Assembly: GCA_029582165.1 (NCBI GenBank)
Contig: CM055876.1
Span: forward strand, 33,859,317-33,923,316
Direction: 5' to 3'
Source: Portulaca oleracea
Taxonomy: Eukaryota; Streptophyta; Magnoliopsida; Caryophyllales; Portulacaceae
Length of the DNA stretch: 64,000 nucleotides
In this document: piece after piece, positions 13,440 to 25,463 of the stretch
Numbering within the stretch: position 1 is the first letter of the stretch
Layout of the letters: every line of letters starts with the position of its first letter
Notes under the pieces: model-generated
The model's input: the letters and a program-made list of their open reading frames with translations, nothing else
What the model was told of the DNA's origin: nothing
Database searches by the model: none
Position numbers and translations under genes: made by a program

Positions 13440-13735
13440 AAGGTTTTTGACAATAATATACTGAACTTTTGGGGTATTGAACAAGAATAAACTGTATTTT
13501 GGGGGTGTTGGATAATAATGCATTCATAGCAATTCCAGCGGTGGCTAACTTGGTGGCAATCCTACGTGGTTCGCGTGCCACATGGGATCACCAACAAGTC
13601 AGTCACCATCGGAATCTTTCCGGGTGTATTATTGTCTAACACCCCCTAAAATAGAGTGTATTATTATCCAAGGTCAAAATTCAGTATATTATTGTCCAAT
13701 ATCCTAAAAATTCAGTATATTAGTGTCCAAAAATC
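13440..13735. mobile_element. Foldback element
   Basis: Left arm with units AATAATATACTGAA and GGGGGTGTTGGATAATAATG; right arm with their reverse complements (CTAACACCCCCTAAAAT, TTCAGTATATTATTGTCC, the latter nearly repeated). The short centre holds CGTGGTTCGCGTGCCACATGG. Probably hairpin-forming and non-coding. Confidence 0.6.
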
Positions 13736-14585
13736 CTAAAAAAATAATCATCAATGTTATGTTGAATTATTGACCATAATTTTAGTGAAATTTAGCATGC
13801 AAATTACCAATAACCCTATGCAAGTTGATGAAATGGTCCATTGTCAATGACTCACAAACCCATTGTTAGATCCTAGTGACCATCCACTAATTCCCACAAT
13901 CACAATAAATCAACATTCCAAATAATGAAATAGCATATGCATATGCATTTCTGAAGCACTCCCTTCATTATTTTGCTGCATAATTGTCATCGTGCAAACC
14001 ATGTTTCTCAATCATGACACCAAATACTCACAATTTGAACACAAACAAACACAAAGTAAAATTAGATTCTAACAATTCCCTTTTTTTTAATGATTGGACA
14101 ACATAATATAAACTTAAAAAATGTACGTCAAGGGTCTCAAATTTTTAAAAATTATTTTTTTATACCAAATCTAACTCTATATATATTTTTACAAGCTTTG
14201 CGGTTTTTTAAAGTTTCAGATTTTTCTTTTAAATCCTACCCTTAAAAAAGTTATAAAGTGCAGTTACTGAAAGAAATTTTAAATTCTTTTTTGAGAACCC
14301 GAATAATTATTATGTTTTTTTTAAGAATAAAAGGAGGAAAATCATAAAAAGAAAAAATTTGGGACAAAATTTGTAAATTCGCTTAAAATCGTGAGGAAAT
14401 GATGTGCTAAGGTTGGGGACTAACGCAATTCAAAATCTTTAATATTCAAGGTATATTCTCGATTGTGGTCCAAAAATACAATTTTTTAAAATTTAAGATC
14501 GCTAGCGTACATTTTTAAAGTTCGGATTATTATTGACCAATCTGTTAGTTACCAATTTTCCTTCCACCAGTCACCCCCACTTGAA

Positions 14586-14591
14586 TATAAA
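14586..14591 (+). promoter_or_regulatory. TATA box of the duplicated-module Cys-rich gene
   Basis: TATAAA 91 bp before the ATG at 14677, followed by CCACACCCACAAACC leader-like sequence. Confidence 0.5.
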
Positions 14592-14676
14592 CCCCACACC
14601 CACAAACCAATCTGACCATCCCCCCCAATTCACCATCATCATAACATAACCCAACCCAACCAACCAACCAGTGAGA

Positions 14677-15015
14677 ATGAAACCATCCTACATTCTAACA
14701 CTCACTATCCTTGCAGTGCTACTTTCATCTCAACTTCATTTTTTATCAGCAGAAAAATGTCACCTGGAGAAGCTCCAGAAGGCTCTGTGTAAGTGCACAA
14801 TTGCACCCTGTGCAACCCTATGTGGCATGTTGTGCACTCCTACACAGCTCTCAATTACGTCGTCGGGCGAATGCAATCTGAAGAAGATCAACAAGTGGCT
14901 CAATGGGTGCTCTATTTTCCCCTGCACAGACATCTGCAGCCGCGTGTGCCCGTGTCAGAAAGATGACATCTTAATACAGCAGTTTATTGAGAAGCCACAG
15001 TTGTTGCAGGCTTGA
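14677..15015 (+). CDS. Secreted cysteine-rich protein with two copies of one Cys module
   Basis: 112 residues from the ATG at 14677, preceded by a TATAAA at 14586. Residues 1 to about 26 form a signal peptide (MKPSYILTLTILAVLLSS...). The mature part contains two modules with identical spacing, C-X11-C-X4-C-X3-C-X3-C. The first starts at EKCHLEKLQK and the second at GECNLKKINK; both share CxLxK(L/I)xK and a Pro-Cys pair (APC, FPC). Module one has an extra Cys before its second Cys, and module two ends in an extra PC. A linker of about 15 residues separates them and a hydrophilic tail follows. It is not an LTP (no CC pair, no CXC in the right place). I do not recognise the family; secreted antimicrobial or signalling peptide is inference. 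Confidence 0.75.
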   Translation: MKPSYILTLTILAVLLSSQLHFLSAEKCHLEKLQKALCKCTIAPCATLCGMLCTPTQLSITSSGECNLKKINKWLNGCSIFPCTDICSRVCPCQKDDILIQQFIEKPQLLQA

Positions 15016-16016
15016 AAATTTAACTGCAAATCATTGTTATGCAAGATTGCAACTTTTTTACTGTCTATTTTTTGGGTTGGTAGAGAGTTCTTTCTTTGAG
15101 CTTTTTCTCCTTTCCTGTGTTTGTTGTGTCTAACTGATTTGGTGATGTTGTATTGAGGTATGTTAACATTTGGAATGAATCACACTCTCAGAAATTCAAA
15201 AACTGTGTAAAACATAAAACAACAGTACAACAGAGGAGTATTTTTTTGCAGTTTGTAGATGAAGTGAATTGATTTTTGGGTGGTTTCTTTGCGGTTTGTA
15301 GATGTTTGTTGTTGTCTTTTGCTGTTGCAGTTTATTTTTTGGGTTTTGTTCTTGCTGTTGTTGCTATTTTGCAGATCTTTTGTAACATCTTTGATGCTTT
15401 ATTGCCTTTTTGACTTCCAACTATCAGCGAAAAAAAGGAGTATATTTTTTATGGAAGTCATTTTAAACACCTTCACACCTTTGAGAAAATGTAACATTTT
15501 ATCCTCCTCATCTTTCTGGTATTGGTAAATTCACATGTTATTTTTCCGGTGGAGAAACATTTTTTATTGTACAATGAGATAAATTAAAGAGATAATGTTT
15601 ATATCTTACAAAAACATGAGTCTTAGTTTTCAAAAGCATACGTCTTACTTTCATGATGAACTTTAGATATGGGGCAGAGGAAGATATATACGTCTTCACC
15701 GGAAAAATATCGTTTAATCAACATATTGATTGAACAAATGCAGATGAGGAAAGAATTGAATTAATTCTTTTTATTCAGGAAATCTGAACAGGGAATAACT
15801 GAATACCCCCACCAACAATTGCTTTGTTTCTCTTGTCTCTCTCACAGCACCAAAAGGAAACAACTATAATCAACTGCTTGCTTGCTTGTTGGAGAGTAAC
15901 TCCAAACTTCCTTTTTGCATCTACAATGTATGTGATGAAGAATAATGATTAATCATCTGGCAAATCACTACCTACTTTACAAACACATGAAAATCGAACA
16001 GCAACATCATGAATGA
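15016..16016. other. Intergenic between the Cys-rich gene and the kinesin 3' end
   Basis: 3' flanks of two convergent genes. Low-complexity T-rich DNA, nothing coding. The kinesin 3'UTR presumably occupies the last few hundred bases. Confidence 0.5.
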
Positions 16017-16388
16017 TCAAAGACGGAGCAAGTTCGAGATGTCATTCCAGCCAGCCAACCAGGCCCTCTTCTCATTAGGCTGCGCGAAATTCAACTCGAA
16101 CATCTCCCTGGATGCCTTGCCACCCTCACAGAAACCGACCAATTTGGCCACAATCTCTGCGCTCTCGTGAATGTGAAGGGGATCATGGGGATCGTTCCAT
16201 AGCTTGCTGACAAAGTGTAATCTCCTGTGTTTGCCTTCAAGTGGGACTCCCCATTTCATGTAGTATGATTCCCTTTCTTCTGGGGTTAGACGCGTGCTCA
16301 CTCGTTTTGCTAGGAACTCTCTTTCGCGTCTCAGTGCTCTGATGCTGCAGGGAGTTGAGTTGTTAACATCAGTATCTGAATACATACA

Positions 16389-16424
<36 letters not shown>

Positions 16425-19400
16425 TGCTGTAGGGAGTTGAGTTGTTTGGATCAATGTGTGTGGATACATACATATGCCTATGAAGTGTCTGTTGGAGGCA
16501 TTTGTGTTCTTTTAGAGGTAATAATGTAGGGAGTTGAGTTGTTTAGGTCAGTGTTGGGTTAAAATGGGCAAAAGGTGGAAAGTGTTGTAGTAAACGATAA
16601 AATTAAGTTGTCAAAATCAGAGGACAAGCCCGTAAGATTATACCACTTCAACACTTTTCCAGCTAATTTTTCGGTCACAATGGTGACTAGAAACCTACCT
16701 AAATGGACCAAATTAACATTTCTTCCTAGAAGTTGTACCAAGTAATATATCCACCAAACATCAATGGACCAAAAACTATATTTTCCCTGTAGTAAAAGGA
16801 ACTGGGCTGTGATGCTGAATAGTGTAATGAAATTTACTACTTTACCTGGAAGAAATGGAGACAGTGGGTTCATCTGCTCCAGGGGCTGGACTGGCATTGC
16901 CATTCTCAGCCAAGTGCTGCTGCAGCCAAGTCAAACGGCGAAGCTCAACTTCCATGTAAATCTGGTCAGCTGGGTCTCCTTTGAACAGCAGATAGAACTG
17001 GGTTCTGTGAATGATAGGCACAAGACAAGCGTCCCATAGTTCTATTATTTGCTGTCTTTGCTCCCTGAAAGTTACATGCCATGGGACTGTGGGCTCGTTT
17101 GCTTCATAATCTTCTTCTTCGATCTCGTTGTCGTAACCAGCTGCTTCATTTGCCTCTAAATCAAGCACCTAATGAAGGAATTAAACACACCAACAACATT
17201 CACATAGGGTTAGTGTGAAACCATTTCAACCAAAAGCTTAAACTGATAATGAAAGGTCCAATGATGGTTAGTCTAAGACTCTAAACCCTATAACCCTAAA
17301 CTTTAAACCCTTCACCCTAACCCTAAACCCCCCACATAAATGGTCTTTGGGCTTGAACTCTTGAAATGTAGGGGGTTTAGGGTTTAGGGTTCATGGATGG
17401 TGCAAAGGGTCCCTCAACTTTTCTTCAGGGGTTTAGAGTTTAGGGTTAGGGTTTAGGGTTTAAAGGGTTTAGGGTTCTTTGTCAACTTTACTTAAATAAA
17501 CACAGGGGATGCTGAGATTCAAACCATCTTATACCAAAAGTTGAAGTTGATGGTTGAAGGCCCGATGATGGCTTTATACTCTAAAAGTTAGTTGGAAGAT
17601 GTAAGAAGATATCATCACATACCTGACGAACAAGCAACTGTTTCTGATACTGCAGTTTAGCAACGCGTTCTTTCAGTTCTGTAACATAAGCTTTGATGCT
17701 CCTCACATTCTCTTCTGCGGCATTTTGGAACATCTGCTTCATTTTCCTCATGTTGACGGAGCTTGACCTTCTGTATCCTGAGCCTTCCTTAGAAGAAACG
17801 TCGCCCCCTTCGCTCTTTGTAGGGGTTCCTTTTTCGCCCTCCTGTGGGGACTCAGGAGGGGGGATGTTCTCATGATGCATTGGAGCTCTATTTTCTGACT
17901 CAAGCTCCACCACTTGGTTAGCAGCAGATAAAGGAGAGCAAGGAGATCTTAAGAGGGCACTGTTGTTTGAACTTAGAGGCAGCAACTTTTTCTTTCTTGA
18001 GTGGGATTTCGAGCCATGAGTTGAATCAGCATAGGGATGAAGTTGTTGTTCGTTATTTGGAAGAGCCATCACCAACTTGTCTATGGATTTGTACACATTT
18101 TCAAGCTGCTCTTCGAGATCAGCTATGGTGCTCCCTTGTGTATGAAGCTTGGTGATCTCTTCCTTAAGGTTGGCACTAACACTCTTGTTTGGAGCAACAA
18201 CACCACTATTATCATCCCCCTCATGCTCCTTAAGTTCTGTTCGAACAGCTCTCATTTCTCGAATCTCAGCTTGCAACTTAGCGATTGTCTCAGCTGCATC
18301 TTGGTTACCGAGCCTGTGACATGTAACCTCCTTCTGCAGCACTTCTAGGGCCCGGTTTGCTTCTTCGCCGAGCTGTTCCTGAAGCTGCTCTAGCTTCTTG
18401 ATCTCATTCATCAGTGTGAATGGTGCTGCGGATGATTTTCTCATCATCGATTGTCTCAACAGTTTGCTTCGCGCTGGATTTACCTCATCTCTTTGGTTCA
18501 TGTTTGGAGACAGTGTGCCGGAAAAGGAAAGACACTTCACAATTGGTCGAGGCGATTCTATAGGCTGAACAACAACCTGGGCCATCATCAGATAATCATG
18601 AGCATAACATTCAAATGAGAAGAAGATATGAGAATTTCGAATTGAACTGAAGTGAAGTGATCAGAAATAGACCCACCTTCTCCTCTTTCATCTTTTGGCG
18701 TAGTTCATCCACTTGAGAGAGAGCCATATCTCTTTGGCGTCTCAACTCCTCAATCTCCCTCTCCATCTACAAGTTTTAATGGAGTTTGTGGTTATTGCAA
18801 TGAATTCAAGCTTATAATTTGCTTCAAATCAAGCGCAGAACAACGTCAACCAATTCACCTGTTGAATCCTGAGGTCCTTTTCCGAAGCATCAGGAGTACG
18901 CAGCTCAGCTTCTAGCCTAGCAACTTCCTTCTGCAAATGTTTCACCAATTGCTTGTCCGAAACAACCTGAAAAATGAACGAACAAACAGGTGTACATCAT
19001 CTTAAGCTGTGCTTAAATGAATGTTTACATCATGAATATCAGTTATCTCTATCTTAGACCATTACCATATTCACTTGAGCATTGTTAGTCACTTCCTTTG
19101 CACGAGTGGCAAAATATAGCGTGTTTCTTGTCTGCTCAACATGACTCGTTGCTGGGCTCAATGTACATATTATTGCAGTGCGGGCATTCCCACCAAGAGA
19201 GTGCTGTAATATGCGCGTAAGTTTGGAGTCTCTGTAAGGTATAAACCCGGGTCTTTTCCCACCAACACTGCAAATAAATAGGGACATTATATTTCCGTTG
19301 CATAATATGCATATTCTTATGCACACCAACAGCAGGATTAGCACACACTTTAATCTTACCTGAGTTTCCTAATCACAGTAGTTAGAGTCATTAGACTGAG

Positions 19401-21139
19401 ATTAATGTGACATCCTTCCCTAAGTCTTGCCCCCTCTGCATGTGTTTGTGAAGCCCTCTCGCTTCCAGCAAGATCCACAAAATTCTGCAGCGACAAATAG
19501 CATCAAAATCTCTGTCGCCAAACAAATCTACAGGATACCATTGTTTAAATCAAGAACTGAAGAAAAGAATGTTTAGAAGATGGTATTACCAGGCTTGCTA
19601 CATAGGATCTGATGCAACCCGATTTTTCACGAAGTGTACTTTGTATCGTCTGCATTGTTAGACATAATTTTGTTGAGGAATTCTGAGTAATAAATAATCT
19701 TATCTCCTATAGAAAAAGACTGTCAAGATAAGAATTCAGGAACTAACCAGTCTAATGATTTGGTGGGATCTTGAGCTACTGTCATTAAGAGCTGTCTCAC
19801 CAACTTGTCTTTGAGCTACAAAAAGGAAGACACAAAACATGATTCAGAGGAAGAAATCACAAAGGAAAGAATGATGATAGATGTTTGAATCTTTTTCCAA
19901 GTATATATCTAGCCCTAATCTGTTTTCTTACCCTCGCATATGCTGATCAAATGTCGAAGATGCCTATCATCAGCAGCTGTTTCTTCTACTAGCTTCTCAA
20001 CAACTGTACCTTTCTGCAAAGACAGAAAACAAGAAAGAAGAGTTAAAGTTACAGAGGAAAATACAAGTAAACCAACAGGAAAACCATAGTGAAGAGTTCG
20101 ATAAGCCCTTACTTCTGGATCATCCAATAGTTTAAGGTTGCGCCCAGATTCAGAATTCAGAAGATCCCTGACATTTTCGTTGTAGATTTCTATTCCAGAA
20201 ATCCTTACACAAAAGTCTCGCTCTGGAGTCTGAGACATGTTAAAGAGATGATTAGTTTTAAGCACCAAAAGTATTGAATATTTATCCCAACATATCTATC
20301 TCTATACTAGTATATACAATGCACATTCATGATGCAACACTTACATTCATGATATGGTTGTAAATATCAGTCACAGCCTTTTCTGTGATTCCTCTCATTG
20401 TAAAAGTCTTTCCACTGCTTGTTTGTCCATATGCAAATATGGTTGCTGCAAAACCAAAGTAAACAGCTAAAGAAACATTTCGAGGCAGCAGGGAGTAACA
20501 CACATACATACTGGTAAATTTCCTGAAGCAACTTTGGTATACATATATATTACCATTTATACCCATCAGGGCAGACAATGCAACATTTTTCACACCATCC
20601 TCATACACCATATCTGTTGTACTCGTAGGACCGAATACCTTATCTGAAAATAAAGAAACAGATATACAACTATAATCAAATCAAGTCTTTCTCAAGTTGA
20701 ACATCAACAAATCAATTGGCAGAAGCAAAAATTTCCCCGCAGATGGAGATTCTGGGGTAGACGGGCCATGCTTGTCATGGCCTGTAAAGCTTACTTGTAG
20801 TTACCGAGATGATATAAAAAGTTGAACGTGTACGAAGGGTGGAGAATGTGAATATATACCAAATGTAAATGAAGATTGCTGCGTGGACCGATCATTAGTA
20901 GGAGGCTTATACACAATTGTTTGATCATCAATGCATTCCCATGCAACTTGGTCCTTGGCTGCTTGTTCTCTTTTGCTCAAAGGTCTGAGACGTACGGTGA
21001 CAACTATTTTCTCTTCTTTGGCTCTCGGACCGCCTGGGGTTGATGCAGGTGTTGTTCTTTCCACTCTTGAAGATGGGGTTGTAACTGGAGTTTTTTCTAT
21101 CTTTGAAGCTGGAGTGGATGGTGGTTTCATTGTTGTCAT
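16017..21139 (-). CDS. NACK1: Kinesin-like protein, kinesin-7 subfamily, NACK1/HINKEL type
   Basis: Plus-end-directed motor that, with a MAPKKK partner, drives phragmoplast expansion and cell-plate formation. Fourteen coding exons: 20860-21139, 20554-20643, 20345-20445, 20113-20229, 19932-20013, 19748-19815, 19590-19649, 19360-19484, 19066-19267, 18859-18966, 18677-18766, 17623-18576, 16846-17168 and 16017-16344. They give 975 residues, close to known NACK1 length. The motor domain starts near [14 protein letters not shown]-loop GQTSSGKT at about 130-137, switch I SSSRSH at 236-241 and switch II DLAGSE at 270-275. Coiled-coil stalk follows ([14 protein letters not shown]), then the C-terminal NACK domain ([15 protein letters not shown]... 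region and [12 protein letters not shown]). The start ATG ([10 protein letters not shown]) is chosen because upstream sequence looks like a leader with a 5'UTR intron. Confidence 0.93.
16345..16560 (-). repeat. Triplicated splice-acceptor segment and (CATA)n in the last kinesin intron
   Basis: On the plus strand the phrase AGGGAGTTGAGTTGTT occurs at about 16349, 16431 and 16530, so on the coding strand the sequence AACAACTCAACTCCCT leading into the real acceptor is present three times. Between the first two lies a (CATA)n tract (about 16379-16420). The copy at 16431 also ends in a usable ACAG. Confidence 0.85.
17279..17474. repeat. Telomere-like repeats in inverted arrangement inside a kinesin intron
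   Basis: ACCCTAAA-type units at about 17279-17332 and TTTAGGG-type units at about 17368-17474 face each other within the intron between exons 17623-18576 and 16846-17168. Units are degenerate plant telomere repeats. Confidence 0.85.
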
Positions 21140-22380
21140 GATTGCTTTACTTATTCTTGCTGTCTGCTCACAGTGAAGCACTGAACCTTGAGAAACTGAT
21201 GTATGATTACTCTTTACTTGAAGAACTAATTCAAAGGTAGTACATGTTTGGAACTATAACTACTGCAAAACATCAGCTTCTCATAATGAATTCAAATGCA
21301 GTAAGATCAAGTGTAAAATCTGCCCAAGTTTCTTAGAATGAATTCAAATGCAGCACATGCTTTGAACTACACAGATTGAAGTCATTGGGATCCTAGCAAT
21401 CAAATTTTATGTTCAATTACTGACAAGGAGCTTTCTGAATCTGAATTGACAACCATGGAAGTTTTCATACCTGAATATCTAACATAATTTCATCCAACTA
21501 TTTCCAAATTAGCCACTTTTCTATCCAAATCAGAATTTGATTCAAGATTGACTCCTTTCCAGTTAATTAATTAAGAAGATGAAGCAAAGTGTATCATCAA
21601 TATTCATCTGGAAGTAAAAAGTAATTCATAATCGCTGGTAAAAGAATCAATTTTCATTGACAACTAATTGAAGAAATTTCCTGGTTTCGAACCATTCTCT
21701 CAATCCAACCACATTCAGTCATGAAAACTCAATGCAAAGAACGAATTTGCAAATGACGTAAATTTACTCAAACAAATCAGCCTAATCAGCGCGAATTTCT
21801 AGGGTTACAATTCAAATCAATCTCTTCAACTCACTGTAGACCAAGAAATTGAGCTACTAACTTTAGCAATTTCAAGACTTTGGGCCATTTCCTACAGCAT
21901 TTTGCGAAAGCAACTAATCCAAACCCCCAAACAGTCTAAGATTTCAGGTGTTGCACCAGATCAAATCAAATTTAGGGTTACAATTCAAATCAATCTCTTC
22001 ACACACTCACACACAAACTCATTGTACACCAAGAAATTGAACTACTAATTTTAGCAATTTCAATTGTTAAATCTGCTTACTGAGATATACACAAGATCAA
22101 ATCAAAAAAGAAAACTCGCAAACCTTCCATTTCTAAACTACCCAAGAGATTAAAACTTGCTAATCAGAAAGAAGGGGAGAGAAAACTTACAGGATTAGGG
22201 AATCAAATTAGGGAATGTATGATCTTCAGCAGGGGAAAGAAAACAACAAATTGCAGCAAAGCAGTGATCAAAATCCAGAAACAATCTTAAAATTTCTAAA
22301 TTTGTAGAGAGAGAAAGAGAGCGTGAGAGAGAGATAGAAAGAGGTGGGATATGTGTGAGATGGGGAGTGAGTAAGAATGA
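21140..22380 (-). other. Kinesin leader, probable 5'UTR intron and promoter
   Basis: No protein-coding exon is visible upstream of the kinesin ATG. The sequence just before the ATG (around 21165) could follow an acceptor, and pyrimidine-rich DNA typical of a plant leader lies at about 22300-22360 on the minus strand. I infer a non-coding first exon near 22.2-22.35 kb and an intron of about 1 kb; borders are not fixed. Confidence 0.4.
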
Positions 22381-23707
22381 ATTTTGATTTTGAATTATCC
22401 AGACTGGATGCAACCCCAACGGCTAGTTATGTTCCTCAATTTCTTTTTTCTTTTTTTTTAAACAGAAATTTAGAAGTTGTTTATGTTGTGCTGGGTTGGG
22501 TTGGGGCTCGATCCCGGAAAAAGTTGGGATTTGAAAGTTGCAACGGTTTTTTTTTTTTTTTTTACGATTAAATTTGATATAAATTAATTATTAGAATCCG
22601 ACAGAAAAGACAAATTATAAACACGAAAATAATGTCTCGAATACCAATGCGGTTGCAGCCCCTGCTTTTTATTTCCCACCATCCACATTTCTTTTCTTTT
22701 CTTTTTTTTTTTTGGATCGAACATCTACATTCTTTTATTTTTTTTGAAAATTGTATGCTAATAATCCTTAAGTTGGTCGACTTTATAATAATAACCGCTT
22801 TTATTTTTGTATTATAGCGGTACCAAATAAATCAAAATTATATTTTAGTGACACACCGTCAAGTTACAATGGCGCTCACTCAATTGAAATTTGACGTGAA
22901 GAAAGGAGAGAAGGAGAATTTCAACGGTCCAAGTCATATTTCTACTGAATTACCGTCACTTGACTCGACATAAGAGCACTGAAATGCAATTTTGATATTT
23001 TCTGGACAACTAGAGTATAAACGTTAAAGATTATTATTGTACAAATGGTCAAACTTAGAATTATTAGATATTTGTGTACTAGTTGTGTATGATAAATAAT
23101 TGGATATATCACAAAATTAGCAGTCAAAGTTTCCGACACAAAAAATATAGTGACACTTGAATAAAGTTAGAAGACGTGATACGTTAAACCTCATAGAAAT
23201 GTGTGAGTGTGAGAAAGAGAGAGAGAGAGAGAGATATGTGTTTTTTTAAACGTTATATTTGTTGATCTCAAATGATCTAAATCACTCAAACATTGTATCA
23301 CTCCTCTTAGTTTGAAAAAATGTGCGTCTCATGAGCTATAGACTATAGTGCAAAAAGTGCTAAAGCGCTGCCCTTCGCACTTTGTATTTTGAAGCACTAC
23401 TCAGCTCATGAAATGTTCACTTCTATGTAAATTTTTATGTATTCCATGTTGTGTGAGGCGTGTCTAATGCACATCACTTTATGAATAGATTTAAAAATTT
23501 TCTGAATTAAAAAATTTAATTATCTTATCCTAACTTAAGGAGTATAGAGTTAAGTGAGTTTTTAATTATTAATTCATAATTGTGCTCACGTGATGCACGG
23601 ATTATTCTGTATTCTTTATTGTTGTTTGATCTAATTACAAGTATATTTTTCTTACCTTCATACAATGTATGGTTCACGAAATGATATACAACTTGCAAAA
23701 GTGATAA
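22381..23707. other. Intergenic, no gene seen
   Basis: AT-rich DNA with long T runs (22440s, 22540-22562, 22700-22713) and a (GA)n tract at 23216-23234. No supported coding sequence. Confidence 0.5.
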
Positions 23708-23716
23708 AAGTTTTAT

Positions 23717-24775
23717 GGGAAATTCCAAATGGTAGGTACCAATTATTGTCTATTTCAAATGGTAAACACCTTCTTTATGTATTCCAAATGGTAGGCCTAA
23801 GTTCAAAAAATTTTCATCCCGTAGTCACACACCTAGCTGCCGTTAGGAATATCAATTAAAAAAAAAAGAAACAAATTAATGTTATGAATTGGCAGAATTG
23901 CTCCCATTCTGTTCGACATTCAGAGAAGCAAACTCAACGCTCGACCCTCGGCCCTTCCTCACAACGCTCGGTTGTCTCCTCCAAACACCCGACCCTCTGC
24001 GTCGCTTGAAGGATCGCCGAGTCGATCGCCGTGAGTCCTCGCCACGGCTGCTCGTGTCGTCTCCTCCATAACCAATCGGTAGCGATTACATGGGACATGT
24101 TTGGGTACACAATTTGTCATCCGATGGACAATCCGGTTTCAAGGGTAGTTCCCATCGACGCATCAATAGAATTACATCTAGCTTCCTAGTAGCAAATTTC
24201 ACATATTACACACTTCAAAGAACATCATTGAGGTTATCAATTTTAAATTGCAACCAAAGAAAAAGGGGAATTGCTTCAATAGAAGAATATTACGAGTACA
24301 TTGTAAACCAACACGGCAACCAGTTTGTGAGAGAGGATCGAGAGGCTGGGTCCTTGGCGGCGACCCTTCAGCGACTCGGCAGACGACTCGGAGAGCGACT
24401 CGGCGGTCCTCCAACGGCGGCGACCGACTACGAAGGTCCTCCAGCGGTGATAGGCGGCGACCTTCTTGGCGACTCGCCGAGCGACTCTGGCGGTCCTCCA
24501 TCGACGGCGATAGGGCTGGGTGTCTGGAGGAGACAACTATGCGTTTGTGAGGAGACTGGAGAGGGCTGAGCGTTTGCTTCTGAATGACGAACAGAATGGG
24601 AGCAATTGAAAACATTAATTTGTTTCTTTTTTTTTATTGATATTCCTAACGGCAGTTAGGTATGTGCTTACTGGGTGGAAATTTTTTGAACTTAGGCCTA
24701 CCATTTGGAATACATAAAAAAGGTGTCTACCATTTGGAATAGGCAATAATTGGTGCCTACTATTTGGAATTTCCC
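23717..24775. mobile_element. Mutator-like (TIR-MULE) non-autonomous element, 1059 bp
   Basis: The ends are GGGAAATTCC and GGAATTTCCC, flanked by the 9-bp direct repeat AAGTTTTAT at 23708-23716 and 24776-24784. A 9-bp target duplication with long terminal inverted repeats is the hallmark of Mutator-like elements. The inverted repeats match over roughly 270-290 bp each (left to about 24000, right from about 24485). Each arm carries three copies of a subterminal motif close to ATTCCAAATGGTAG. The core (about 24340-24530) is strikingly GC-rich (GGCGGCGACC, GACTCGGC units) against AT-rich surroundings, as seen when such elements capture gene fragments. No transposase is encoded. Confidence 0.88.
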
Positions 24776-25391
24776 AAGTTTTATTTTGCTAAATGCTAGT
24801 TGGAAATGTTCTTTAAATAATAAGTGATTTGTACTTTATCAAATACCAAATATTATTAATTCTAATTACTAAGATAATTTGAACTTTTGTAAAACATTTA
24901 GGGAAACATTTATCTTAAAGTTTTTATAGCAAGGTAAACAAATTGGCATACAATAGCTTAAATTACAAAAGATGTTTACAAGAGATAATTTGAACTATTA
25001 AACAAGTTGTGGATCTAAAACTATGTGTTCGGGACTCATGGACTATAACATTCACAACGTTTCATTTACTTTATAGCATTTACCAAATTTTGTGATATAA
25101 CAATGGTAAGTTTTTCCATGAACGCACATAGTTGTTTTCAGCCCAATTTTTTAATGTGGGTTGGGGTTGTACAATGCTTTTAGCAAGCTTTGATCGGTTG
25201 AATAAATTAAGTTGAACAGCTGCTAATTATCAAAAAAAATGGTAAGTTTAATAATAAGCACCTACATTTTATTGTTTGATAAATATTACATTCATTTTTT
25301 AACCTGATTTTTTAATTAAGTATTTAAGTTTTCTCATTTTGTAATTCAAAAAAGTGTTGTTTTTTTATTTATCTATAGCATATATTGATAA

Positions 25392-25463
25392 GGGCATTTG
25401 GTCTAGTGGTATGATTCTTGCTTAGGGTGCGAGAGGTTCCGAGTTCAATTCTCGGAATGCCCC
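25392..25463 (+). tRNA. tRNA-Pro (anticodon AGG)
   Basis: 72 nt cloverleaf: acceptor stem GGGCATT pairing with AATGCCC, discriminator C; D-arm TGGTCTAGTGGTA (A box); anticodon stem TCTTGC/GCGAGA with loop TTAGGGT, giving AGG; T-arm TCCGAGTTCAATTCTCGGA (B box). No intron. Nuclear eukaryotic type, internal pol III promoter intact. Confidence 0.95.

Larger units (their letters stand above)
10217..14676. other. Intergenic, densely packed with small repeat elements
   Basis: No gene supported. In order it holds an old GGTTTGGGT-type repeat remnant (about 10345-10480), a MITE (11496-11702), a second MITE-like element (11821-12176), an AAAGAACGGGG-ended relic (about 12290-12360), a polypyrimidine AACC-type remnant (about 12600-12910) and a foldback (13440-13735). 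Confidence 0.6.

Noticed and set aside
16559..16903. Minus-strand frame continuing past the kinesin exon border at 16846
   Set aside because: It is intron read-through; the donor at 16846|16845 and the acceptor before 16344 restore the kinesin C-terminal domain.
17279..17474. True telomere or chromosome end
   Set aside because: Arrays are short, degenerate, inverted and inside a gene.
24090..24615. Overlapping Arg/Ser/Gly-rich frames of 86-159 codons in both strands
   Set aside because: They lie in the GC-rich core of the Mutator-like element, where stop codons are scarce by composition. No conserved domain.
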